A stretch of 64,000 nucleotides of DNA from Diospyros lotus (lineage: Eukaryota; Streptophyta; Magnoliopsida; Ericales; Ebenaceae). The stretch covers positions 7,974,358 to 8,038,357 of the forward strand of contig NC_068352.1 in the NCBI RefSeq assembly GCF_014633365.1, read 5' to 3'. The translations under genes and the position numbers were made by a program. Under the pieces are notes generated by a model, which made no database searches, was not told the origin of the DNA, and worked only from the letters and a program-made list of their open reading frames with translations. This document shows positions 1 to 12,356 of the stretch, piece by piece; position 1 is the first letter of the stretch; the number at the start of each line of letters is the position of its first letter.

Positions 1-732
1 TTTGATATATATCCATCACGTAGACTGCATACATGACATGCTATGAAATACATATGTACATGTTGATATCATTGATCACGCGTATTGTGGCTGTAAGGAG
101 TACGAACTGGCACTGCTGCTTTACCAAGGGTGCATCCATACACCCCGCCTTCGAAAGAGGTGGCCGTAAAAATGGTGAGTAGCATGAAGGGTGCAGTTGA
201 CCCTTATGATGAGTAAGACATTGCATTCATACACGAAATATGTTTTCTATACCCTTACTTAGATGATTAATCATCTAACTTAGGTTTTACCCCTGGAATA
301 TTCAAACGTTCCAAATGGAGATTGTGGCAGATACAAGGATAAATGAGGCATGAAATGGTACTTAGCAAGGTGCATGATAAATGAAATGTATGTAGCTTAT
401 GTATTTAAGTTATGCTACTTTGAAATCTGAACGTTTTAAGGAATGATGATATATAATCATATTTATGGTTAAAGTTGAGAACTTATGTTTTGTATTAAGT
501 TATGTTGAGGTACAATAATGTAAGAATTGATTTATGATTAATGTTAAGATATCAGGTTCGATCTTTGCTTTAGCATTTGATGTGTATAATAATTCTCTTT
601 TGAGAAAAATGAATGGGAATTCTGGGACGGATTCGAGGAATGATATGATTTAGCTAAGTGTTTGAAAGAAAAAAATTTATTATCCTAAAATTATCCCAAG
701 TTATAATGAGCCCGAGAAAGCGGGGCGTTATA
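1..732 (+). mobile_element. 3' part of a gypsy-type LTR (family C), cut by the window edge
   Basis: Reads like the last 730 bp of the solo LTR at 22578-24926, including the shared stretch around TGGAATATTCAAACGTTCC (288-306) and the end after CCCGAGAAAG. The end is GTTATA where the other copy has GTTACA. It sits inside another LTR: the flank starting GCGAGTCCAGTAGGAC at 733 is continuous with uninterrupted sequence at 33968. The left end and left target duplication lie outside the window. Confidence 0.75.
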
Positions 733-1056
733 GCGAGTCCAGTAGGACAGCAGCCTAGGGATAGTGGTGTACGAAGACGCGTCCTAGCTTAAAATCCTTA
801 TTAGTGTTTTGGTGAGGCTTGAAATGAAATGATTATTATTTGGATAGTTAACATTAGAGCCTTTTAGTTATTTTGTAAGGCCTTTGAGCCTAAACTCATG
901 AGATATTGGAAGTGTAACTGAAGCTTAATTTAGTTTCCGCTACTAGTAATGAAATGAGTTGTTTATTTTAATTCGGTTTTATTCTATATCATCTCTGTGA
1001 TGATCTCCTTTCGAATATCCTATGCTAGCGGGAATATTCGAGAGTGGACCCTTACA
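733..1056 (+). mobile_element. 3' end of a family B gypsy-type LTR
   Basis: Matches the last 320 bp of the complete solo LTR at 30533-34289 and ends in the same CCTTACA. The next bases, GTTTC, are the same target site that follows the unit 2 copy. The LTR therefore entered this gag before the segmental duplication. Its 5' part is hidden by the LTR at 1-732 and the window edge. Confidence 0.8.
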
Positions 1057-2680
1057 GTTTCTCTTATGTTAGGGTCTCCATCTAAGTTATTTCCATTCTC
1101 TCTTAGGTGTTTTGCACCATGATTTACGTTTTGAATTTTTCTTTGAAATTAATGTGGCTAAACTTTTTTCTATTACATTCTTTTGTACTAATAGTTTATT
1201 ATTTTGAGTTTTTAATATTTTGTTTTCTTCTACAAGATTAGTTAATTGATTTTTTAATTTATCTTCATTTTCTTTCTTAAGTTCTTGTGATTTTTCTTCT
1301 AAAAACATTATTTCACCCTTTAATTTTTCATTTTCTTCTTTGTGATTCTTCTTAATGGGTTTTACTTCTTTCTTAATATGTTAATATTTTATTTAAAGTT
1401 TTTCATATGCCATTTCACCCTTTAATATTTTATTTAAAGTTTTATTTAAAGTTTTCTAACTCCATATCTTCTTCTTCTTCTTCTCTTATAGCCACGAAGC
1501 ACATTTGTGCTTGTTTTTCTTTGGATTGAGATGAATCATCGGCATCCCATGCCGAGAAAGCATGTTTCTTTGATTTTTTAAATTTTTTCTTTTCTACTTT
1601 CTTCTCTTTCTTATCTTCTAGGCAATCAAATTGCATATGCTCGCTCTTTTTACATTTAAAGCAAGTATGAGGTATTTTCCTAAACTCATTTTCTCTTTTT
1701 CTCATTATTTTAGCAAAAGCTTTTGATAGAAGAGTTTTTCATCCTCTTCTTCTTCTTCACTAGATTCGGTTTCTTCATTTGCTTTTAAGACTAAGGTCTT
1801 CTTGCCTTTAGTATCTTCATTAGTCTTGTTTAATATTAGAGTGTGTTTGATTGCACACATTTACTATAGAAAATGTGCAATTATTATATATATTTTCTAT
1901 GGAAGCAATCAAACACTCTTAATTTTTTATGAAATTCATTTTCCAAGAGGGTGGGGTGGTTTTTGTTTTCTAGGCAATCATTACCTAGAATTTAATTCTA
2001 GGTAATGCAATCAAACAAACCTTTAATTCATGAGTTAGAAGCGTTCCTATTAATTCTTTTAAATTTTTAGCTTGAGAAATAGCGGTCACTAAAGGCTGTC
2101 AATCTATTGTTAGAGAACAAAAAATTTTCTTAATTTGATTTTCTTCTGAAATTATTTTTCCTAGCATTTTAAGATTGTTTATAATCTTTTGGAATCTACT
2201 ATTCATAGCACTAATATTTTCATTTTGAAGTAGTTTAAATTCTTCATATTGGGACATTAAGAGATTAGTTTTAATATTCTTTACTTGATCAGTACCTTCA
2301 TATACTACTTCTAATTTTTTTCAAATTTCATGTGATGTAGAACAAGCAGATAATTTTTCATATTCACTAAGAATGATTGAACAAAAAATTATGTATTTAT
2401 CTTTATAATCCATTGTATTTTTTAATGTCTTTTTCATTCCAATCCTTTTCTTCAGTTTTAGATGTAACAAAGCCATCTCTAACTATTTTCCACAAATAAT
2501 AGTCTATTGAAAATAAATATGACTACATCCTCATTATTCAATAAGCAAAATTTGTACCATCAAATAATAGTGGTCTAGAGGATGAGGGTCATTCAGCTAT
2601 AGCTTAGTTGGCGAATGAAGCCATCTAAATCTCTTCTAAGTTAAAGTATAAACTAAGGGTTTAACTATTTTAGAAGTCTG
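1057..2680 (-). pseudogene. gag: SIRE-like Ty1/copia gag relic, unit 1
   Basis: Minus-strand capsid gene relic. A zinc knuckle CX2CX4HX4C (CFKCKKSEHMQFDC) lies near 1625-1670. It is followed by a Lys-rich stretch, a WDADDSS acidic segment and an EEEEED segment. Then comes a long Lys/Glu/Leu/Asn coiled-coil tail (about 1090-1400), an arrangement typical of the SIRE/Maximus copia lineage. The N-terminal UBN2-like part (2050-2500) is recognisable only by comparison with 35359-35757 and is broken by stops. A MITE at 1841-2020 also interrupts it. An LTR ending at 1056 cuts it off from its pol gene, which would lie left of the window. Non-functional. Confidence 0.75.
1841..2020. mobile_element. MITE-like element in SIRE gag, unit 1
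   Basis: A short non-coding block with inverted ends, GTGTTTGATTG on the left and CAATCAAACA on the right, is lodged in the gag coding frame. It contains further small palindromes, such as ACCTAGAATTTAATTCTAGGT near 1981-2003. It lacks about 42 bp present in the middle of the unit 2 copy. No transposase is visible. The superfamily is not certain; no clean target duplication was identified. Confidence 0.5.
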
Positions 2681-2693
2681 TTTTGATACCAAT
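2681..2693 (-). other. Primer-binding site of SIRE-like element, unit 1
   Basis: The minus strand reads ATTGGTATCAAAA directly after the LTR end at 2694. It is a decayed copy of the initiator-Met tRNA complement TGGTATCAGAGC, better kept in unit 2 at 35945-35957. Confidence 0.6.
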
Positions 2694-3784
2694 TGTAGGC
2701 CCCTTAGGATATGGCTACTCAAGAGGAGTGAATTGAGTAATTAATTTTTTTTTCTTTTAATAAATATTCTTGATTAATAATTTTATTTGAAAATATTTAT
2801 TTGATAAATATAATAAATTATATTTGAGATTAACAATTAATGCAAGCCATAAGATATAACAAAAATAAGTAAAATGAGGCACAAGACAATTTATAGTGGT
2901 TTGGTGTTTCCACACACATACCTAGTCCATTCTCCAAAGATCTAACCATTCTCGGGGTTTCATTAAATCAAATCACCAAGGTTTTCACACTAGCTCACTT
3001 TGAAAACTAGATACACATTTAGATTACAACGGATTCTAAGCAACCATTACACCAATGTTTCCACCCTACCTTATCTTGGAAACTAGATACATCTAGATTT
3101 TAATAGTTCTAGGAAACTTATACAATCCTTTAAATGTTTACAAATAATTTGTCCACACTTTGACACAAATAAGCAATTAAGCACAAGAATATAAGGCAAT
3201 AATATTTAAATAAATAAATAAATTTAGTGACTTTGAAGAAATTTGGAGAAGACTCGAAAATCTTTTCTCCTCTTACCTTGTGGCTCTTCAGTTGATGTGC
3301 AATAATGTTTTGTGAGTTTTGAATTGTTTGGATGAAAGATTGAGAGCATTTGGGATCTTTCAGATGCTTTAGATTTGCAATAGAAGCACTTAGTATCTAA
3401 AAAATGAGATTGGAGTGGTATTTATAGGCATTTTGGACACTTTTTTAATGGTCAAAAATCTAATTGTTATAGTTAGGAAAGCTTAGAATTATAATTTAAA
3501 ATTAATATGTGCACATATACAACCAATGAGACTTGTAAATTAGTTAGCACGCGCGCGTAAGGAAAAGCTTAGGTTGGCTTGAGATTGTGGGTTTGAATCA
3601 AGGAGAATGCGCCTAATTGTTAAATTCTTTTTTCATATACATATGCTATAAAAATATTTTATAAATTAATCTAAATATTTTTAAAAAATATTTTTAATAA
3701 AAAATAATATTTTTGATAACACATGCTAAGAAAATATTTTATAAATTAATCTAAAAATATTAAAAAAAATTAATAGCATATGCT
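2694..3784 (-). mobile_element. SIRE-like LTR, unit 1, left copy
   Basis: This is the 5' LTR of the minus-strand SIRE-like element, so it starts at the PBS side (2694, TGTAGG) and runs right toward U3. A TATA box lies at about 3417-3427 (minus strand CCTATAAATACC), giving an R-U5 of roughly 700 bp. It carries the target word TTTAG (3223-3227) uninterrupted, whereas unit 2 has a solo LTR there. At about 3772-3785 it changes abruptly into the middle of a family B LTR. The same LTR segment occurs again from 6376. Confidence 0.7.
3417..3427 (-). promoter_or_regulatory. LTR TATA box, SIRE-like element
   Basis: The minus strand reads CCTATAAATACC. The same box is at 48226-48235 in unit 2. The second unit 1 copy (6376 onward) has lost this stretch around 6555-6575. 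Confidence 0.5.
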
Positions 3785-5327
3785 CAACCCCCTTGACCGC
3801 AAGCTCGTTCAGTGAACTCCTGTGCACCTCCTAACCTCAAGCTCTCTCTCTGTAAACCGCTCATGACCTTGAGCTCGCCCCATAAGCCTTTGAATGGGAG
3901 CTATCTGCTCACACCCTATCTATTTACCTTTCCTTAATGTTTGCATTTTCTTTAATTTATATTTTAGCTTTCATTTATTTTAATACATAAATGTAAATAA
4001 GAAAGTACCCCCCCATTTGGATTCAATAAAAATATCAAAAAAATCAAAATTCATAACAATAAAAAGATAGAATTTTGGATTTAGTATAAATTCAGAAAAT
4101 TGCGAGTTTACCACCCTCAAACTTCATAGCTTCTGTTTCTTGAAAAATTCATTAAAAATTATTTTTACAACAATGAATGTTGGTTATCAAAATAGTGGGA
4201 GTTAGTTTTTCAAAAGGAAGACATTTACGAAAAAAAAAATGTTCTAGTTGGTCCTTAGCCTTAGAAAAATTTTAGGTTTATTTCGCCCGGCAGTTCCAAA
4301 GCTAATTTTTGGAATTCACTTTAGGAGATTCTTTAAATGTCTTTGAAGCTTTTCATATATATAAGAATGAAAATAATTTGGTTTTCATTTGATCAAATAA
4401 CACTTGATATGAGTGAAAAACTATCTAGTATTGTGAGATGGGCATAAAATATATATATAAGTATGGCAGTAGCTTGTGAGATGAAATTCATGATGTTTAT
4501 ATTTATGTGGAAGTGAATGCATGACATGTTTCATACACATTCAGTATGATCATATTATGAGGCATAGTAATATTTATCTTTGCGCACCTAATATTTTACG
4601 CGGAGGGAAAGGGTACCCTAGAGCACCTGGCACGGGACGAGGTGGCCATAGCTCGGTAGGTTGGCTTTATATTTATTGTGAGGTTTTGTTTATGTGATAC
4701 ACTTTGGCATGTGTTGATTTATGACTTGCGAGCCTATAAGATTTGATAATGATATTAAATCTATATGCACATTTGCATAATAGCATGGTGGCATGATACA
4801 TTTAACTTGGAATTGATCAAGTCTTAAATTGTGAATCTTGTATACAATTGTCAAGTTCTGGATTACTCTCCTTTTAGTGTCACCTTATTCTTGGTTCTTG
4901 TTCATTATTTATTGTCCTAGAACTTGCTGAGTCTTGTGGCTCACTTGATCTTCTTTGTCATTCCAGGTAAAGGGAAAGCTATTATTGGGGGCGAGTCCAA
5001 TGGGTCTAAGGCCTAAGGATAGTGGTGTACGGGGACGTGTCCTAACTTGGAGATCCTGATTTGTAGTTGGTGAGGCTTGTAATGAATTGAACTTATTTTG
5101 TTAGTTAACTAGAGTCTCTTATCTATTTTGTATAGCCGTCGAGCCCGAACTCATGAGATATTGGAAGTGTAACCGAACTTAAATTTAGTTTCCACTGCTA
5201 GTGAATGAAATGAGTTGTCTGTTTACTTATGGTTTGTTCTATATCATCTCTGTGATGACCTCCTTTCGAATATCTTATGCTAGCGAGAATATTCGCTAGC
5301 GGGAATATTCGAGAGTATGCCCTTACA
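3785..5327 (+). mobile_element. 3' half of a family B solo LTR, unit 1
   Basis: Matches 45396-46982, ending CCCTTACA, and is followed by ATGTATTTTGGGG as in unit 2 (ATGCATTTTGGGG). The front half is missing: it joins SIRE LTR sequence directly at about 3785. The start has a run of CTCGAGCTC/GAGCTC-like words (to about 3905). Non-coding. Confidence 0.75.
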
Positions 5328-6375
5328 ATGTATTTTGGGGTTGTCCATTTAATCTTGAGTGCTTGTCACATGACCATGATATTTATTTATTAGTTGTTAA
5401 GCACGAGCATTTACATTTGGCGTGTGTTTTACTAGTTGGGCGAGGCTTGACGGGATGGTTGGCTTATGGGGGCTTTGTATCCTATCCGGTCTATTACGCG
5501 ACCCCTTATTTGTTGCATCTGTACGAGTCTTAGTGCCAGTTTTGAGATAGAATTGTACAGTGTCGGGTTTTCTGAACCGAGTTATTAGGGACGCCTCAGC
5601 GTGCCCAGTTTTTATTTTGGTTGCTTATACAGGCCAGAGGGTGTGGTCGCTCCCACCCAGGCAAGCTTCGGCTCATAGTACAAGTACAGTCTGCCTTCAG
5701 GGCAGTAGTAGGTTTGTGATAAGGACTTGGGTGCTAGTGCATTCTTTATTTGGGCCCTAAGATCCTATATATGTGCATTGTTACTTATGCAGTTTGTACC
5801 TGTGACAGTTTATGAGACTGCATGGCATGTTATGCATGAGTTTCGATTTGTTATGCACTTGAGACGCAGGTTTACTCTTATTACCTATTCTATTCGTCCT
5901 TCATTTCTTTATGAGCTTACTGAGTCATTTGGACTCACCTTGTTTTCTCTTCATTCTAGATAAAGGAAAGGATCCAGTTGTGGGCGAGTCTAGTGGGTCC
6001 TGACTTCCAGGTTAGACGGTGTACAGGGCCATGCAGACCTAACAGATGTCAGCCTGGGAGTTATTTTTTATTCATTTTACCGCTTTCGGGCTGTATTTTT
6101 CTTCGGTCTATTTGGGTTTGTATAGATTGTGTTTATTTTGTGGTCATTGTGCCAGTGTTGTATGTTATGCGTGCCTGGGCTATGTAAGCTTAGAGATCAA
6201 TTGTTGTATAGTAGGTTGAGGTTTTGATATACATGTCGTGATGGTAAGTTTCCTTTATCAGTTTTCTCTTGACATTTATCAGTGGCATGCATGACAAGTC
6301 CTTTCAGATCAGGTTACCTCTATTATAGTAGGGCATCCACTCTGATTCTTTAGGGACTTGGGTAGGAGCCTTACA
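5328..6375 (+). mobile_element. 3' tail of the family E solo LTR, unit 1
   Basis: Matches 46983-48029 and ends GCCTTACA, followed by the target word TTTAG (6376-6380) as in unit 2. The rest of this LTR is missing here. Small reading frames in it (around 5560-6187) have no recognisable product and are not counted as genes. Confidence 0.75.
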
Positions 6376-7453
6376 TTTAGTGACCTTGAAGAAATTTGGA
6401 GTAGACTCAAAAATCTTTTCTCATCTTATCTTGTGACTCTTCAGTTCATGTGCAATAATGTTTTGTGAGCTTTGAATAGCTTGGATGAAAGATTGAGAGC
6501 ATTTGGGATCTTTCAAATACTTTAGATTTGCAGTAGAAGCACTTGGTATCTCAAAAATGAAAGATTCAAAGCTTAGAATTATAATTTAAAATTAATATGT
6601 GCACTTATACAACCAATGGGACATGTAAATCAGTTAGCACGCGCGCGTAAGGAAAAGCTTAGGTTGGCTTGAGGTTGTGGGTTTGAATCAAGGGGCATGC
6701 GCCTAATTGTTAAATTCTTTTTTCAGATACATATGTTATAAAAATATTTATAAATTAATCTAAATATTTTTTAAATATATTTTTAATAAAAAATAATATT
6801 TTTGATAATACATATGCTATAAAATATTTAATAAATTAATCTTAAAAATATTTTTAATAGAAAATAATATTTTTGATAACACATGCTATGAAAATATTTT
6901 ATAAATTAATCTAAAAATATTAAAAAAATTTATAGAAAATAATATTTTTGGTAATACACATACTATGAAAAATATTTTATAAATTAATCTTAAAATTATA
7001 TAAAAAAATATTTTTAATAAAAAATAATATTTTTGGCAATACATATGTTATGAAAAAAATATTTTATAAGTTAATCAAAAATAATTCGATACTATAATTA
7101 ATATATTTAAGAAAAATATTCTTTTTGTTAATCACAAAAAATACTATAATTAAAAAAATTCTCTTTTTATTAATCACCAAAAATACTATAATTTATATCT
7201 TAAAAAAAAATTTGTTCATTATCAAAACTTAATTAATATGATAAATTGACTCAACAAGCTCTCGGAAGTTGAGAAACTCTTTATGACCGTGAGGTCACTT
7301 AGGATCGAGAGGCCTCTCAGTCATCACTTGGTACTTTTTCACTTGCTTTTTTTACTTGCTTTTTACTTGGCTTCGTCTTCTTGCTTGTGTTATTTAATTG
7401 CCTTGTTTATTCATGGATTGCACTTGAACTGACCATGAATTGCACACAGATAT
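6376..7453 (-). mobile_element. SIRE-like LTR, unit 1, right copy
   Basis: Repeats the sequence that starts at 3223, then runs further through very AT-rich DNA built of AAAATATTTTATAAATTAATCT-like words (6730-7230). It continues to the target of the next insertion. Unit 2 counterpart: 48030-49026 plus 56251-56378. The TATA region present at 3417 is deleted here. The outer end of this LTR was not resolved. Confidence 0.6.
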
Positions 7454-9841
7454 TGTAACACCCCCTCCCCCAAGTTATCCCATTCCAAGGCAACCTGGAA
7501 GAGCGGGTGCTAGGGACATAGACAAAACAACACTTAGCCACAAGCATGCATACACCTGCCATCCTTTAAACTCAAATCCAAAATAAATACTTCCAAGGAT
7601 TACAGGCATGACTTTTCTTTAAGTTACATTACACACAAAATAATGTCTACACATCTACCAACAGCTTTCCAAGACCATTTAAATCAAGAGGGGACTCGCA
7701 CGCGCACATGCCTACCCATCCTTCTTACTCAACTAGCCATCTACCACCTCTTTACTTTTACCTGGAATGGAGGAGAGTACAATGTGAGCTACAAAGCTCA
7801 GCAAGCATAAGAAATAAGAAGGAAGTGCGTGGCAGATAATAATAGGATACAGGTGTGGTGAACATGCATATCGATAAAAATGACAGGTGATAACTCAGGA
7901 GTTGCACACACACCCGTAATGATAATGTCATGCATAACACACATATAAGTCTATCAACATATAAATGGCTAGTGGTCTCATATAGCAAATAAAATGCATC
8001 ATAATACATACCAGTCTGTAGCTGAGTCCGACAACCATAAGTCATATCTGATACACTTGGCTATAGTCATACGTACATATATATATAAATATATATATAA
8101 TCTTACCCATGGTCGTCACCACTAGGCGCGCCCCTTAGTCATCACCGCAGGAGCGTAACCCCAGTCAGGCTAATGCTTACTGGTTTTGGGGGATATATCC
8201 CGGCGGTACACAACCACAGCACTCATAATCATCTCTGTCCATGACTTTTCCAATGCACATGCAACACATAAAGTGGCCACATACAAATTGCACGTGCTAG
8301 AAATAAGAACTGATGCTCCTGTACACTCATGAGATGTTATGTAGGAAGTCAAGCCAAGACATGCTCATGATGCACAATTACCATTCTTTCAGAATATGCC
8401 ATGACAGTACATATATAAGTAATCTAAAGTTATTCTCTATTAATAAACATGTTCAACATAGTTAGCCAATAACACTGAGTCACGGATTTCTTGTTTAAGC
8501 TCAAGTTCACAGTGAGATATATAAAGTAGGGCATGGAGAAGAAACAAGTCTCCCATGAAAATTTCCACTAAAAACTCCATTCCTTAGGATTAGTGGGGAG
8601 AAACAAGCCCCACATGGCTGTTAAAAACTTCCCCTCAAGCTTAAATACCCTAACCCCAGCTAAGCTCTCAAGACACGTAACCAACCCATAACACAATAAA
8701 ATCCAAGAGAAAGAGGAAGGAAGAGAGAACTTGTCTTTTACTTCACCGATCAACCACTAAGAACTCCTTGGATAGCAAGATTTGGCTTGCTGTGAGAAAA
8801 AGAATGAGGGTTTGAAGAAGAACAAAGAACTTACGAGAAAGAGGAAAAAAGTGTTCTGTTTCAGTGAGATTTTTCTCACAAATTTCTCTTTTATATTATC
8901 GTTATAAGTCATCTTTATCCATCTAATTATTTCCCAAATTCTCTATATATTTATTATATTTTTTTGATATTTTAGTTCTAGAATTTTCTATGTGTTTCCA
9001 GAATTAATGAGGTATTGGGTGATATATATATATATATATGAATCGCTGAGGGAGGCATTCGAATATAATTTAAGGTATTCAGATGATATTTACATATATA
9101 TGAAGCTATTTGAAAGTCATTCGGATGATCTAGCGTGTATTCGAATGAGTTAGAGAAAGATTTCAAGTTATGAGAGTGGCATTCGAAAGAGGCAGGGGGA
9201 CATTCGAATGAATTTTAAATAGTAACTTGAATTACTGAAGGAATTGGAAGCTCATTCAAATGCAACAGTACTCTCATTTGGATGAATTTTGCAATTTTCA
9301 CTGAGCTCATTCGAATGTAAAGGCAACTCATTTGAATGTACAGGCTCAAATGGATTCTGGACAACTTTGACACCCTTTCAAATTTTAAGCATAACTCTCT
9401 CATCCGAAATCCGATTGAGATGATTCAAGATGATATAGAACGAAAAGAGAAATATCTACAACTTTTATGTTTTAAGTTTTGAAATATTCGGGATAGAACA
9501 CCATCAAAATTGGGTTACAATGAAGAATCACCACTCAGCAAAACAGACCATTCAAATTGATCACCCCCCATTCAAATGATTCACACCCCATTCGAATGGG
9601 GTTTCTCTCATTCGAATGATACTTCCACCATTCAAATATCTAGCCTCCCAAATTCCCACACATTCGGATTCCTTTTCATAAACCCTCATAACTCTTAACC
9701 ACTCATTCTAAACCTTCCAAAACACATACATACACACTCATACTTCACCAAAACCCAATTTAATGAATAATTCTACCCACAAGTCATAAAATCATACCGT
9801 GTTATTCATTGATATCCACACCCCATCTTCAGGTCGTTACA
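7454..9841 (-). mobile_element. Solo LTR, gypsy type (family F), perfect target duplication
   Basis: A 2388 bp block that starts TGTAACACCCCC and ends CGTTACA is flanked by identical GATAT (7449-7453 and 9842-9846). The empty site, one GATAT, is at about 56374-56383 in unit 2, so insertion postdates the duplication. On the minus strand it reads TGTAACGACC...GGGTGTTACA. Its middle shares stretches with family B in inverse orientation, so I read it as minus. It contains a cluster of ATTCGAAT-type words at 9040-9660. No internal domain or coding sequence. Confidence 0.85.
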
Positions 9842-9846
9842 GATAT

Positions 9847-12356
9847 TGAATTAATTATTGTTGACTGAGTGGACCCTCAATCATGGGAGATGGAAGATGC
9901 TTGCTACTTGCGTGAACTGCTTGCCCGTTCTGTGAGAATCCAATGACCGCCCTCTCCTCCAAATCCCTTCTCCAATTGACAATTATTCTATTATATATGT
10001 GTGCCTCCTTTGTTCTCCAATTTCATCTCCTAATATAATATTATATATTATATATGCCACCTCCAATTCTCCTCTAAGTCAATCTCCAATTCAATCTTCA
10101 ATTGTGGCTTTCACGTGTATGGCTCCAATTGTTTAATTTTATATTATATTGTGCTTGTTGTTTGTTCGATCTAGGCGTGTGACTTTTAGCTCATCTAGAT
10201 ATGCACTTGATGTTAACTCGTAGATTTTGACCCAATCTATCACTTGGGTCTGTTCCATATTCGAATTATTTGCTGTTTGCAGGGCATATCAATTCTAAAA
10301 TTGAAAAATATGTGGAGACTTATATCTCTATACAAACCTAAATGAATAAATAATATTACACATTGATTGACAAAATCCTTGTAATCATTCATTCATTCAC
10401 AACAATTCAATTACATTGAATCAGCCCATAATCACCTTGTTCAATTTCATTGAACCTGTTGTCATACTTAGAAGCAAATTCAAAAACATTTTTCGTGTTT
10501 GTGCAAAATGTGCCACTTTTTGGACACATGACATCACATGTCACCTCTCTTTCAGTTTAAGCCACCCAATGTAATCACATTACATATAGGTCAATATCTA
10601 AGAAATGGACAACTGGCAATCAAACAACATGAATCCATCAACTGTTCTTCCCTTGTGGTGCTGGACTGGTCAACTGTCTCTAAGATAGTCAACTTATTAT
10701 CCACCCACTAAAAGAACCAATCGACAACCTCTTCATGGCAGTTAATTATTTTTAGCTGGAAGGCACAACTGGTTGATTGGACTTTAGAATCGATCAACCG
10801 AAGCTGCGTCACTGAGAGTGGTCAACCAGGCTTCACAAGCTGGTTAACCAGGTTATCTCTCTGGCACCAGACCAGTCGACTATTTGGACAAAACGGTCGA
10901 CACTCACTCCTAACCTACTTCAAAACAAAATGTTACAATGGTTCAAAACATACACAAATGCACTAAACACATGCATAGGATGAAAATACCAAGCCGAGTC
11001 TTTAATACCATAGAAAGATATGCACATGTGTCCAAGGCCAAAAACCAACATTTTGTGGATAATTGCAAAGTTCATAGGTTTTAAAACATTTTCAAAATAA
11101 AAACAAACAGCGGAAGCAAAAATAACCCTTGCAAGACTCGGTATAAGTCATCCATATGCATAAAATAGAAAACGAACTATAGAGGGTTTCAGATATACCT
11201 CCACGGATGATGTTGTAATAGTCGGTTGTCCACAAAAAAGCTCCAAGCTACTCCCATGAACCTACAAGCTAGGTGACTAGCTTGTCTTCTCAAACGTAGA
11301 AGTCCTAGTCTATCCACGTCCAAGCTGCAACCGAACCCTTCCTTGGAGCCATGCTAGGACCCTCTCGAAAAATGTGATTCAAAGCTGGTTGGGTTCCAAA
11401 GGCTGCAAGATTTGTTGCTGCACCTTTTTGTATATTAGTTTTGATGATGAAAAACACATATTAAGCTTAATATCTAAGTCAAGAGTCAAGGTTGTGGTTT
11501 TTAACATATATCAATTTCAATACTATTTTGTGAAAATGAAAACTAAATGAATTCCAAGTATCAAGGTTTGCAAAACCTTATTTTTTCTAAGTCTAGAAGG
11601 TTAGCATCTTATATGGAAACATATAAGAAAATGTTTTCGTTTTAGAAAACTATCTCCCGGTATTTTGATAGCTAACATTCATTGGTGTTAAAATGATTTT
11701 TAACGATTTTTTCAAGAAATGAAAAATATATATTTTGGAGGTAGTAAAATCGCAAAATCCTGAGTTTGTACTAAAACCAAAATTCTACTTTCTTATTGTT
11801 ATGGATTTTGAATTTTTAGATATTTTTATTAAATCCAAATTGGGAGTACTTGTATATTAACATTTATGTATTAAAGTAAATGGAATGTAAAATATAAATA
11901 AAAGAAAATGTAGACATTTACTTGTGATGTATACATGCTATGGATTGTGCTTTCAAGCAAATCCTTTTGAAACTCTGTCATGTTTTTGTACATGTTTCGA
12001 AACCCCTTTGAAAAGGTTTTCATATTTTCTAAAGTATGTATGATATTTCGAAACATCTATGTATTAGCATTTGTTTCAGGTTTTGAACTATGTTTCGAAA
12101 CCTATATATCATGTTTCGAAACCTCATTTCTAGAAAGGTATGTTTCGAAACATATATATATCATGTTTCGAAATCTCTGACATTCTGTCAGCAGATCATT
12201 TAAAAATCGAGATGCATTTGTTTTGCAATTTGTTTTTATCAAAATCATTTGTCTAATGCTTTCTCCATGCTCTAAGGATTTAAATTCAAATTTGAATTGG
12301 AGATCATTATTAATCATAGTGGGCATAAGACCTTGTCTCCTACTCAATGCTGTCTC
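9847..12356. other. Unassigned LTR-like sequence, unit 1
   Basis: No coding sequence found. 9847-10290 is AT-rich. 10600-10920 has many words of the type GGTCAACC/GGTCGACC. 11000-11300, read on the minus strand, resembles 16840-17000 (CCGAGTCTTG, TTTTAAAAC, AAATGTTGG), suggesting a diverged copia LTR in inverse orientation. 11410-12350 reads like the start of another LTR (TTTTGATGATGAAAAA) and has a cluster of TTTCGAAAC words at 11990-12180. The same sequence is at 56384-58912. Confidence 0.5.

Noticed and set aside
5560..6187. Three consecutive plus-strand frames, similar to 47185-47881
   Set aside because: Both sets lie in copies of the family E LTR tail. Frames are short, end at different places in the two copies, and match nothing. 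An LTR-borne small gene is not supported.
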